Of a stretch of DNA of 5,711 bases, positions 1 through 5,269 are shown piece after piece (the first letter of the stretch is position 1; each line of letters opens with the position of its first letter). Source of the DNA: an uncultured Burkholderiales bacterium (GTDB taxonomy: Bacteria > Pseudomonadota > Gammaproteobacteria > Burkholderiales > Burkholderiaceae_C); assembly GCA_903887655.1 (NCBI GenBank), contig CAISQQ010000097.1, positions 1 through 5,711 of the forward strand. Reading direction: 5' to 3'. A program made the position numbers and the translations under genes. The notes beneath the pieces are model-generated. The model ran no database searches, was not told where the DNA came from, and saw only the letters and a list, made by a program, of their open reading frames with translations.

Positions 1-209
1 CCTATGCCGTGGGGGTCAATCCACCAAGCTTTGATAAACAATTTCTGCGCGATTGGCTCGAGAATTACCGCGACGCCAACGGTTTGCCTTGGAACAAAAC
101 CGCTCCTGCGCCGAGCTTACCGAGTGAGGTGATTAGGCAAACCGCGCTCAAGTACCAAGAGGTTTGGGCGCGCTTGAACCCAGACCCAGCACCCGAGCAA
201 GTCGCTTAA
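1..209 (+). CDS. purC: Phosphoribosylaminoimidazole-succinocarboxamide synthase (SAICAR synthetase), C-terminal part
   Basis: This is the 3' end of purC. The reading frame is open from the left edge (first full codon at position 3) to a TAA at 207-209, giving about 68 residues. PurC joins aspartate to CAIR using ATP to make SAICAR in cytosolic de novo purine synthesis. The visible tail carries the conserved end of the family: SFDKQFLRDWLE, then a WNKT-APAPSLP stretch, then a closing helix of the type EVIRQTALKYQEVWARL. The ATG and GTG codons near the left edge (4 and 9) are not the real start: the ATG is out of frame and the GTG is internal. The next purine genes, purE and purK, lie about 1.1 kb downstream on the same strand, separated from purC by an opposing gene. 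The identification is from recognised family motifs. The catalytic N-terminal half lies outside the window. Confidence 0.93.
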   Translation, partial: YAVGVNPPSFDKQFLRDWLENYRDANGLPWNKTAPAPSLPSEVIRQTALKYQEVWARLNPDPAPEQVA

Positions 210-232
210 AAGACCGCTGCATGCTGGAGCGT

Positions 233-272
233 GCGACGAATAGCGCTCTAAAGAGCTCTATAGCGCTCAATT
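233..272. repeat. Degenerate ~10-bp tandem repeat with imperfect palindrome between convergent genes
   Basis: The 67-bp gap between the converging purC and cnoX stops contains ten-base units beginning at 243, 253 and 263 (GCGCTCTAAA, GAGCTCTATA, GCGCTCAATT), plus a weaker one at 233. Seen another way, ATAGCGCTC occurs at 240-248 and again at 260-268. AGCGCT flanks both ends of an imperfect 26-bp palindrome (242-267), and AGAGCTCT sits in its centre. There is no run of T on either strand, so a classic intrinsic terminator is not supported, although the folded form could still act at this convergent junction. From memory, intergenic elements containing AGCGCTA-like palindromes are common in Comamonadaceae, but I could not check whether this is one of them. 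Confidence 0.45.
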
Positions 273-276
273 GCCG

Positions 277-1233
277 TCAATTCAAGGCACTGCTCAAGCG
301 GCGGCGGTACTTGGAGATCAGCTCCAAGCGGGGGTCATCGTGCTGACTCACCTGGGTGGTCAAGGCAATCCCCCCGGGGGTGGTGTCTTTGCTGCTGGGC
401 GCGTCCTTGAGCGGCGGGGGCGTCATGAGCTCCAAAATCGCCACGTACAACTTCCTTGCGATTTCGTCGCCCCAGGTTTTGTCGCGCATGATGATCTCAA
501 GCAACTCGTCCATGGCTGGCGTCATCTCGCCACTCGCGACCAAGCAGCGCGCGCGCGCCAATCGGGCGCCAAAATCGCGCTTGTTGCTCTGAAGGTGGGC
601 GTCAAACTGCGCGGGGCTCCAAGACCCATGCGGGTCGGTTTGAACAAACTTCAAGCAAGCAAGCCAATGGTTCAAGGCCTCAAAGCGCAGTTGCAAGGGG
701 ATTTGTGCCAACGCGGGACCCAAGGCCATTTGGGCGGTCTCCAAGTCACCTTCCTGAATGAGCAGCTTGGCGTAATCAAAGCGAGCATCATCGTTGGCGG
801 GGTTGATGGCCAAGGCTTCTTGCAATTTGACCAAGGCCGCTTGTGGATCCCCGTCTTCGATCAAGGCCTGGGCCTCTTGAGCGTCTTCCAACGCCGTGAG
901 CTCCTCGATCGAGGGTAGGTGCTTGTCCAAGAACGCCTTGATTTGGCCCAGTGGCAAGGCCCCCATGAAGCCGTCAACGGGTCGTCCTTGTTTGAGCAAA
1001 ATGCAAGTCGGAAGACTCTTGATGCCAAAGGCCTGCGAGATTTGTTGCTCCTCATCGGAGTTGATTTTGACCAATTTAAAGCGCCCTTGGTAGTCTTCCT
1101 CCAGCTGCTCGAGCAAGGGACCGATGACTTTGCACGGCCCACACCAAGGCGCCCAAAAGTCGACCAAAACGGGCGTGTCCAGCGAGGCTTGCATCACCTC
1201 CGACTCAAAATTTTCAACGCTGACTTCTATCAT
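277..1233 (-). CDS. cnoX: Thioredoxin-TPR co-chaperone, CnoX/YbbN family, with intact CXXC
   Basis: This encodes a 318-residue cytosolic protein. The N-terminal thioredoxin domain (about 1-110) has the active site WCGPC (Trp30, Cys31, Cys34), the buried Asp25 in VDFWAPW, and the cis-proline loop SLPT (Pro75). It is followed by TPR-like helices (about 118-215, with LIEDGDPQAALVKLQEAL and the LAINPANDDARF turn) and a conserved last helix KYRRRLSSALN. This architecture is that of CnoX (YbbN), which holds unfolding proteins and passes them to GroEL and DnaK. Escherichia coli CnoX has lost the first cysteine (SXXC), whereas the Caulobacter protein keeps CXXC and is also a redox protein; this one should resemble the latter. 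The ATG at 1233 is preferred over the in-frame TTG at 1254 because GAGGAG (1243-1248) lies 9 bases before the ATG and inside the longer version. The gene runs against purC and purE. Residues 271-298 form a Pro/Ser/Thr-rich linker. Confidence 0.88.
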   Translation of the reverse strand: MIEVSVENFESEVMQASLDTPVLVDFWAPWCGPCKVIGPLLEQLEEDYQGRFKLVKINSDEEQQISQAFGIKSLPTCILLKQGRPVDGFMGALPLGQIKAFLDKHLPSIEELTALEDAQEAQALIEDGDPQAALVKLQEALAINPANDDARFDYAKLLIQEGDLETAQMALGPALAQIPLQLRFEALNHWLACLKFVQTDPHGSWSPAQFDAHLQSNKRDFGARLARARCLVASGEMTPAMDELLEIIMRDKTWGDEIARKLYVAILELMTPPPLKDAPSSKDTTPGGIALTTQVSQHDDPRLELISKYRRRLSSALN

Positions 1234-1303
1234 TGACCTACACTCCTCAAGCAACCATTAAAATCATTTCACTTGCACACTTTAGCCCCAAGGGCAACAC
1301 GCC
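1234..1303. promoter_or_regulatory. Divergent intergenic region: start signals for cnoX and the purE unit
   Basis: These 70 bases separate the divergent cnoX and purE starts and should contain both promoters unless purE is read from purC. The minus strand carries the strong cnoX ribosome binding site GAGGAG (1243-1248). The plus strand has AAGGG (1290-1294), 9 bases before the purE ATG. An AT-rich patch at 1256-1270 gives TAAAAT on the plus strand (1259-1264) and TTTAAT on the minus strand (1262-1257), each 5 of 6 matches to a sigma-70 -10 box. A plus-strand TTGACC (1233-1238) could be a -35 box, but its 20-base spacer is longer than normal. No good -35 box is seen for cnoX. No operator for a known purine regulator was recognised. 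The regulatory role rests mainly on gene orientation. Confidence 0.4.
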
Positions 1304-1801
1304 ATGACCCAAGCACTCATCGGTGTCGTGATGGGCTCCCAATCGGATTGGGAGACCATGCAACACGCCACCCGTATTCTCCAAGAATTTGACATCCCGT
1401 TTGATGCCCGCGTGCTCTCCGCGCACCGCATGCCCGATGATTTGTTCACCTACGCGCAAGATGCGCGCTCAGCCGGTCTGCACGCCATTATCGCGGGTGC
1501 AGGCGGGGCGGCCCATTTGCCCGGCATGCTGGCGAGCAAAACCACCATCCCCGTGCTCGGTGTCCCGGTCGCGAGCCAGCACCTGCACGGTGTTGACTCA
1601 CTGCACAGCATCGTGCAAATGCCCAAGGGCATTCCCGTTGCCACCTTTGCCATTGGCCACAGTGGGGCGGCCAATGCCGCCCTCTTTGCCGTGGCCATGC
1701 TAGCACTTCACTCGCCGGCTTTGCATGGCCAGCTCCAAGCCTACCGCGACGCCCAAACCCAAGCGGCACGCCAAAGTGTACTCACACCCACCCCGAATTG
1801 A
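1304..1801 (+). CDS. purE: N5-carboxyaminoimidazole ribonucleotide mutase (class I PurE)
   Basis: This encodes 165 residues, normal for class I PurE. The enzyme moves the carboxyl group of N5-CAIR, made by PurK, to C4 to give CAIR in de novo purine synthesis, and acts as a cytosolic octamer in known cases. The signature motifs are all present: MGSQSDW (10-16) for phosphate binding, SAHRMP (39-44) with the catalytic His41, AGAGGAAHLPGM (64-75), the LGVPV strand, the GVDSLHSIVQMPKGIPV segment, and GHSGAANAALFA near the end. The ATG at 1304 follows AAGGG by 9 bases, and the family's first beta strand begins three residues in, so the start is secure. The presence of purK next door supports the two-enzyme bacterial route rather than the class II AIR carboxylase. 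The last ~15 residues are a variable polar tail. Confidence 0.96.
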   Translation: MTQALIGVVMGSQSDWETMQHATRILQEFDIPFDARVLSAHRMPDDLFTYAQDARSAGLHAIIAGAGGAAHLPGMLASKTTIPVLGVPVASQHLHGVDSLHSIVQMPKGIPVATFAIGHSGAANAALFAVAMLALHSPALHGQLQAYRDAQTQAARQSVLTPTPN

Positions 1802-1819
1802 TTCGCCCTCTTTGTGGCC

Positions 1820-1831
1820 TGTGGGCCCACA
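1820..1831. other. Perfect 12-bp palindrome in the purE-purK gap
   Basis: The 58-base gap between purE and purK holds the exact palindrome TGTGGGCCCACA. The same right arm can also pair as a hairpin, TTGTGG (1812-1817) with CCACAA (1827-1832) around a 9-base loop. No T run follows, so it does not look like a terminator. It could be a small operator or an mRNA structure that tunes purK, which otherwise lacks an evident ribosome binding site. In random sequence about one perfect 12-mer palindrome is expected in a window of this length, so chance is a real possibility. Confidence 0.25.
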
Positions 1832-1859
1832 ACCTGGCAACCTCACACCCCACCCTCAC

Positions 1860-3179
1860 ATGACCCCAGCCTTTGACAGCACCGCGCCTACTGAGCCGGC
1901 CCTTGCCTACCTGCCACCCCCGGCCTGCATTGGGGTGCTGGGGGGCGGACAGCTCGGGCGCATGCTTGCGCAAACCGCGCAGACCCTGGGCTACACCGTG
2001 GCGGTCTTGGACCCCGATGCGAACGCCCCCGCGAGCAGCCTGTCTGAGCACTTTTTGTGTGTTGACTACAGCGACGACGCGGGCTTGACGGCCTTGAGCC
2101 AAGTCGCTGAGCGCGTCACCACCGAGTTTGAAAACGTCCCCGCCATGACGCTTGAGCGCTTGGCGCGAGAGCTCGGTGTGAGCCCCAGTGCAGCGTGCGT
2201 GCGCATCGCTCAAGACCGGGTCCTTGAAAAAACCACCATCCAAGCCTGTGGCTTGCCGGTGGCGCCCTTTTGGGGGATTGAATCCCACGCGGATTTGGCC
2301 CATGTGCCGGCCCAATTGTTTCCCGGTATTTTGAAGACCACCCGCTTGGGCTACGACGGCAAAGGCCAAGTGGTGGTGCCCAACGCGCAGGCGCTGCCCG
2401 GCGCATTCGCGCTGCTCCAAGCAAGTCCTGACGGGGCGCCAACCGCGTGCGTGCTCGAGAAAAAACTTCCCCTCCAAGCCGAGTGCTCGGTGATTTTGGC
2501 GCGCTCCGAGGGTGGCGCCTGCGTGCACCTGCCTGTGCAAGTCAACCAACACCACCAAGGCGTCTTGTTCTCCAGCACGGTTTTCCCCGGCTGGGTGGAT
2601 CCGGGGCTTGAGCAAACGCTTCAAAATGCGGCCCAAACCCTGGCCCAAGCGCTGAACTATGTGGGGGTTTTGTGCGTGGAGTTTTTTATCCTGGACGACG
2701 CCAACGCCACGGCGCCTTGGGTGGTCAATGAAATCGCCCCCAGGCCCCACAACAGTGGACACCACAGCCTGAACTCCTGTTCGATGTCGCAGTTTGAGTT
2801 GCAACTGCGTGTTTTGGTGGGCCTACCGCTCACGCCCGTGGCTCAGCACAGCCCTTGTGTCATGCTCAATTTGCTGGGCGACTTGTGGTGGGACCCCAGT
2901 GCCGTGCGCACCAACGCCAGCAACGCCCCCCAAGAGCCCGACTGGTGGCGCTTGTTGGCGCTGCCGGGGACGCACTTGCACCTGTATGGCAAAAAGGAAG
3001 CTCGGCGTGGGCGAAAAATGGGCCACTTGAACATCACGGCAGACACCCCTGAAGCGGTCATGAACACCGTGGCGCAGTGCTTGGCGCTGCTGGGCCTGGA
3101 GAGTTTGGGGCTGGGGGTAGCGCCTCGCTTGGGTCCAACAAGGACGGCTTGGGACAGCCCCACGCACGGGGTGCCATGA
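1860..3179 (+). CDS. purK: N5-carboxyaminoimidazole ribonucleotide synthetase (PurK)
   Basis: This encodes 439 residues. PurK uses ATP and bicarbonate to carboxylate AIR to N5-CAIR, the substrate of PurE encoded just upstream. It is an ATP-grasp enzyme, and the domains can be followed in order: the N-terminal nucleotide-like fold with LGGGQLGRM (27-35), TTEFENVP, the ATP-grasp lysine and glycine loop KTTRLGYDGKGQ (159-170), EKKLPLQAECSVI, the metal-binding NEIAPRPHNSGHH (290-302), and the C-terminal LYGKKEARRGRKMGHLN. It is longer than the ~355-residue E. coli enzyme because of about 22 extra N-terminal residues and a Gly/Pro-rich tail after the last helix. The ATG at 1860 was chosen as the last start before the conserved core. 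No Shine-Dalgarno sequence precedes it (CCACCCTCAC), and an upstream in-frame GTG at 1821 is a weaker alternative. The stop overlaps the next gene as ATGA. Confidence 0.94.
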   Translation: MTPAFDSTAPTEPALAYLPPPACIGVLGGGQLGRMLAQTAQTLGYTVAVLDPDANAPASSLSEHFLCVDYSDDAGLTALSQVAERVTTEFENVPAMTLERLARELGVSPSAACVRIAQDRVLEKTTIQACGLPVAPFWGIESHADLAHVPAQLFPGILKTTRLGYDGKGQVVVPNAQALPGAFALLQASPDGAPTACVLEKKLPLQAECSVILARSEGGACVHLPVQVNQHHQGVLFSSTVFPGWVDPGLEQTLQNAAQTLAQALNYVGVLCVEFFILDDANATAPWVVNEIAPRPHNSGHHSLNSCSMSQFELQLRVLVGLPLTPVAQHSPCVMLNLLGDLWWDPSAVRTNASNAPQEPDWWRLLALPGTHLHLYGKKEARRGRKMGHLNITADTPEAVMNTVAQCLALLGLESLGLGVAPRLGPTRTAWDSPTHGVP

Positions 3180-4288
3180 CCCAAGTCACACCAGTTGCAT
3201 CCGAGATTGAGCAGGCCGCTCGTGCGCTGCACCGCGGCGAGCTCGTGGCCTTTCCCACCGAGACGGTCTATGGCTTGGGTGCTGACGCCGACCAAGATGC
3301 AAGCGTCGAGCACATCTTTGCCCTCAAAGGCCGCCCCAACAACCATCCCTTGATTGTGCACATCGGCAGTCTCCAAGACGTCGATCACTATGCCCGGGAT
3401 GTGCCCGACTTTGCTAGGGCCTTGATGGCACGGTTTTGGCCTGGCGCGCTCACCTTGATTTTGCCCAAACGCATTGGGGCGGCGCCAGCCGCCACGGCGC
3501 ATTCGCCCAGCATCGGCCTGCGATGGCCCTCGCATCCCGTGGCCTTGGCGCTTTTGCAGCAAGCGCGCGCACTGGGGGTGCACGGCGTGGCCGCCCCCAG
3601 CGCCAACCGGTTTGGGCGGGTGAGTCCCACACGCGCGGCCCATGTTCGCTCAGAGTTTGGGCCCGACCTTTGGGTGCTCGATGGCGGGGATTGTGACATT
3701 GGCATCGAGTCCACCATTGTGGACTGCACCCGTGGCGTGCCGATTGTGTTGCGCCCTGGACAGATCGACCAGCAAGCACTGGAGGCGGCGCTGAATCAAC
3801 CGGTGGTGCGCCAAGAAGAGCTCGATCTCGCCCGCCTCCAGAGCGACCCAGCGCACTTGATCGCCCCCAAAGCCTCGGGCACTCTGGCCTCGCACTACGC
3901 GCCGCGAGCACGGGTCAGACTCATGGAGGCCGCGCAGATGGTGCACGAGCTCACGCATTGGCGAGCACCCAGTGCGCCCGAGCGCATGGGTGCATCTCCC
4001 CCAACGCTTGGGGTGTGGGCGCGCGACAGCGCACTGCACGCGATGCCGCGCCCCAACGGCCTACAGTTTCAGACCATGCCCAGCACGCCAGCAGCTTGCG
4101 CGCATGCGCTTTTTGCCACCTTGCGCGACTTTGATGACTTGGGGGTGGCTGAGATTTGGATTGAATCGGCGCCCAGTGGGGTGTCTTGGGCAGGGGTTGC
4201 CGATCGTTTGCGCCGGGCCAGTCACGTGCCAGCAGAGCCTTCACAATCTGCCGTTAAACTATCGGGTCTGACTGGAGTTGCTCAATGA
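3176..4288 (+). CDS. tsaC2: Threonylcarbamoyl-AMP synthase, two-domain TsaC2/Sua5 type
   Basis: This encodes 370 residues. The enzyme makes L-threonylcarbamoyl-adenylate from threonine, bicarbonate and ATP, the first step of the universal tRNA t6A37 modification. The YrdC-like domain (about 9-200) shows AFPTETVYGLG (25-35), the KGRP loop (51-54) followed by HPLIVHI, LRWPSHPVA, APSANRFGRVSPT (140-152), and GIESTIVD (176-183) leading into VLRPGQI (191-197). The linker motif SGTLASHYAP (ending at 243) marks the longer Sua5 form, which in known structures closes over the active site. A C-terminal Sua5 domain (about 245-365) follows. The short TsaC of E. coli has about 190 residues and lacks this half. 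The ATG at 3176 overlaps the purK stop (ATGA), which argues for translational coupling. An in-frame extension upstream to 3077 lies inside purK and lacks family similarity. The gene ends in a second ATGA overlap. Confidence 0.92.
   Translation: MTQVTPVASEIEQAARALHRGELVAFPTETVYGLGADADQDASVEHIFALKGRPNNHPLIVHIGSLQDVDHYARDVPDFARALMARFWPGALTLILPKRIGAAPAATAHSPSIGLRWPSHPVALALLQQARALGVHGVAAPSANRFGRVSPTRAAHVRSEFGPDLWVLDGGDCDIGIESTIVDCTRGVPIVLRPGQIDQQALEAALNQPVVRQEELDLARLQSDPAHLIAPKASGTLASHYAPRARVRLMEAAQMVHELTHWRAPSAPERMGASPPTLGVWARDSALHAMPRPNGLQFQTMPSTPAACAHALFATLRDFDDLGVAEIWIESAPSGVSWAGVADRLRRASHVPAEPSQSAVKLSGLTGVAQ
4274..4277 (+). promoter_or_regulatory. Ribosome binding site of the SGNH-like lipoprotein gene
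   Basis: GGAG lies 7 bases before the ATG at 4285, inside the end of tsaC2. This decides between the start at 4285 and the in-frame ATGs at 4291 and 4312, which are spaced less well, and it places the start within an ATGA overlap with the tsaC2 stop. Confidence 0.6.
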
Positions 4289-5211
4289 CAATGAACTTAC
4301 ACACCACGGCCATGCGCCTGGGCCAACTGTTGGCCTATTTGGGCCTGTGCGCTTTGGTGGCGTCTTGCGGAGCGAGCTCCAAAGTGGACGAATTTTTCCC
4401 GAGCCGCATCGTCGCTGTGGGGGACTTTTTCAGCTACCAAGGCACCTTGAGCAACGCTTATGCCGATCAATTGACGGTCAACGATGGCACCGTGACGAAC
4501 TGGATCCCACAAATGGCGCTGGACTACAACATCGCGTTTGATCCAGCCGTCTCCGGCTTTGCCAAACCCGGTGCCACCGTTGCCGACCTGCCCGGGCAGC
4601 TGGCGGGCTTTCGCCCCCAAGCTGGTGACATGCTGGTGATCAATGGTGGCATGAACGATATTTTGAACCACACCTTGTCGGTTTTGAGTCGCAAAGAAAC
4701 ACCAGCGAGTGCCATCAGCACCATCACCGCCTTGGGCACGACTTATCAACTCTTTGCCCGCGCACAGCTGGCCAACTTCGGCCATATTTTGTTGCTCAAC
4801 GCCTACGATTTGAAAGGCAGCCCATTTGCCCAAATCAATTCGCCCGCCTTTGCATTGGCCTACCCCAATTACACCGGGGGTTTGCCACAATTCTTCCAGG
4901 ACATGACGCGCGCGTTCAACTCGGCCATCATCAGCAACGCGGGCCTGTATGTCTCCGGTCAAGGCGTGAGGCTCTTTGACATGGAGGTGTTGATGTTGAG
5001 TGCGGACTTGCAAGGCTATGGCATCACCACCGCGGGACTCACCACCGCGGCATGCCCAGCCTCGAGCGCCGGGCTCAACTGCAACGCCACCAGCGCAGAC
5101 CCCAACTACAACGGGTATCTCTACGCGGACGACATCCACCTGAGCCCGGTTGCGCAGCGCATGGTGGGCAATTTTGCCTACACCTTTTTAAGAAGCGCCA
5201 AGGGCTGGTGA
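4285..5211 (+). CDS. Predicted outer-membrane lipoprotein with SGNH/GDSL-hydrolase fold, catalytic Ser position replaced
   Basis: This encodes 308 residues. A type II signal peptide is clear: a basic start with Arg11, a hydrophobic stretch (12-26) and the lipobox VASC with Cys28 as the lipidated residue. Gly29 after it is not an inner-membrane retention signal, so the outer membrane is inferred. The mature part follows the SGNH plan: block I SRIVAVGDFFS (40-50), a YTVNDGTV-like segment seen here as LTVNDGTVTNW (63-73), block III INGGMNDIL (119-127, Asn124), and block V ADDIHLSP (281-288) with Asp282 and His285. Cys257 and Cys266 could form a disulfide. In active members block I reads GDS, with Ser as nucleophile; here residue 48 is Phe. 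The family call therefore rests on the other blocks, and activity is doubtful. Ser50 is the nearest alternative. The substrate is unknown. The gene is last in the purE-purK-tsaC2 series, with an ATGA overlap. Confidence 0.75.
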   Translation: MTMNLHTTAMRLGQLLAYLGLCALVASCGASSKVDEFFPSRIVAVGDFFSYQGTLSNAYADQLTVNDGTVTNWIPQMALDYNIAFDPAVSGFAKPGATVADLPGQLAGFRPQAGDMLVINGGMNDILNHTLSVLSRKETPASAISTITALGTTYQLFARAQLANFGHILLLNAYDLKGSPFAQINSPAFALAYPNYTGGLPQFFQDMTRAFNSAIISNAGLYVSGQGVRLFDMEVLMLSADLQGYGITTAGLTTAACPASSAGLNCNATSADPNYNGYLYADDIHLSPVAQRMVGNFAYTFLRSAKGW

Positions 5212-5212
5212 A

Positions 5213-5230
5213 CACCCGCCAAGTCGGGTG
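5213..5230. terminator. Small hairpin in the convergent gap (weak terminator candidate)
   Basis: CACCCG (5213-5218) pairs perfectly with CGGGTG (5225-5230) around a six-base loop, directly after the lipoprotein stop. The facing dacB-like gene stops at 5270, so a signal serving both strands would make sense here. Neither strand has a proper T run after the stem, so intrinsic termination is only a guess. The rest of the gap (5231-5269) shows nothing clear. Confidence 0.3.
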
Positions 5231-5269
5231 AACGGGCGCTGAGCTTGGCCCACCGAATAAAACGGGACG

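Noticed and set aside
271..918. A 215-codon open frame on the plus strand opposite cnoX
   Set aside because: The minus strand encodes a complete thioredoxin-TPR protein with an active site and ribosome binding site, so the plus-strand frame is a shadow.
600..1160. Frequent CCAAGG/CAAGGC words that could suggest a DNA uptake signal
   Set aside because: They also occur throughout the other genes, and are explained by heavy use of CAA, TTG, GCC and GGC codons. They are not intergenic, not paired as hairpins, and vary in their flanks.
1234..1254. N-terminal extension of CnoX from a TTG at 1254 (MLEECRS)
   Set aside because: The extension would contain the ribosome binding site GAGGAG of the ATG at 1233, and thioredoxin-family proteins begin at the MIEV segment.
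1782..2804. A 340-codon open frame on the minus strand opposite purE/purK
   Set aside because: It mirrors the strongly supported purK frame, its translation has no recognisable domain and is rich in the Arg/His/Gln/Gly expected from reversing this codon usage, and no ribosome binding site was recognised. It is a GC-driven shadow.
2843..3643. A 266-codon open frame on the minus strand across the purK/tsaC2 junction
   Set aside because: It spans two well-supported genes in antisense, and its translation contains no family motif that I recognise.
4297..5139. A 280-codon open frame on the minus strand opposite the lipoprotein gene
   Set aside because: The plus-strand frame has a signal peptide with lipobox, a good ribosome binding site and SGNH blocks; the reverse frame has none of these.
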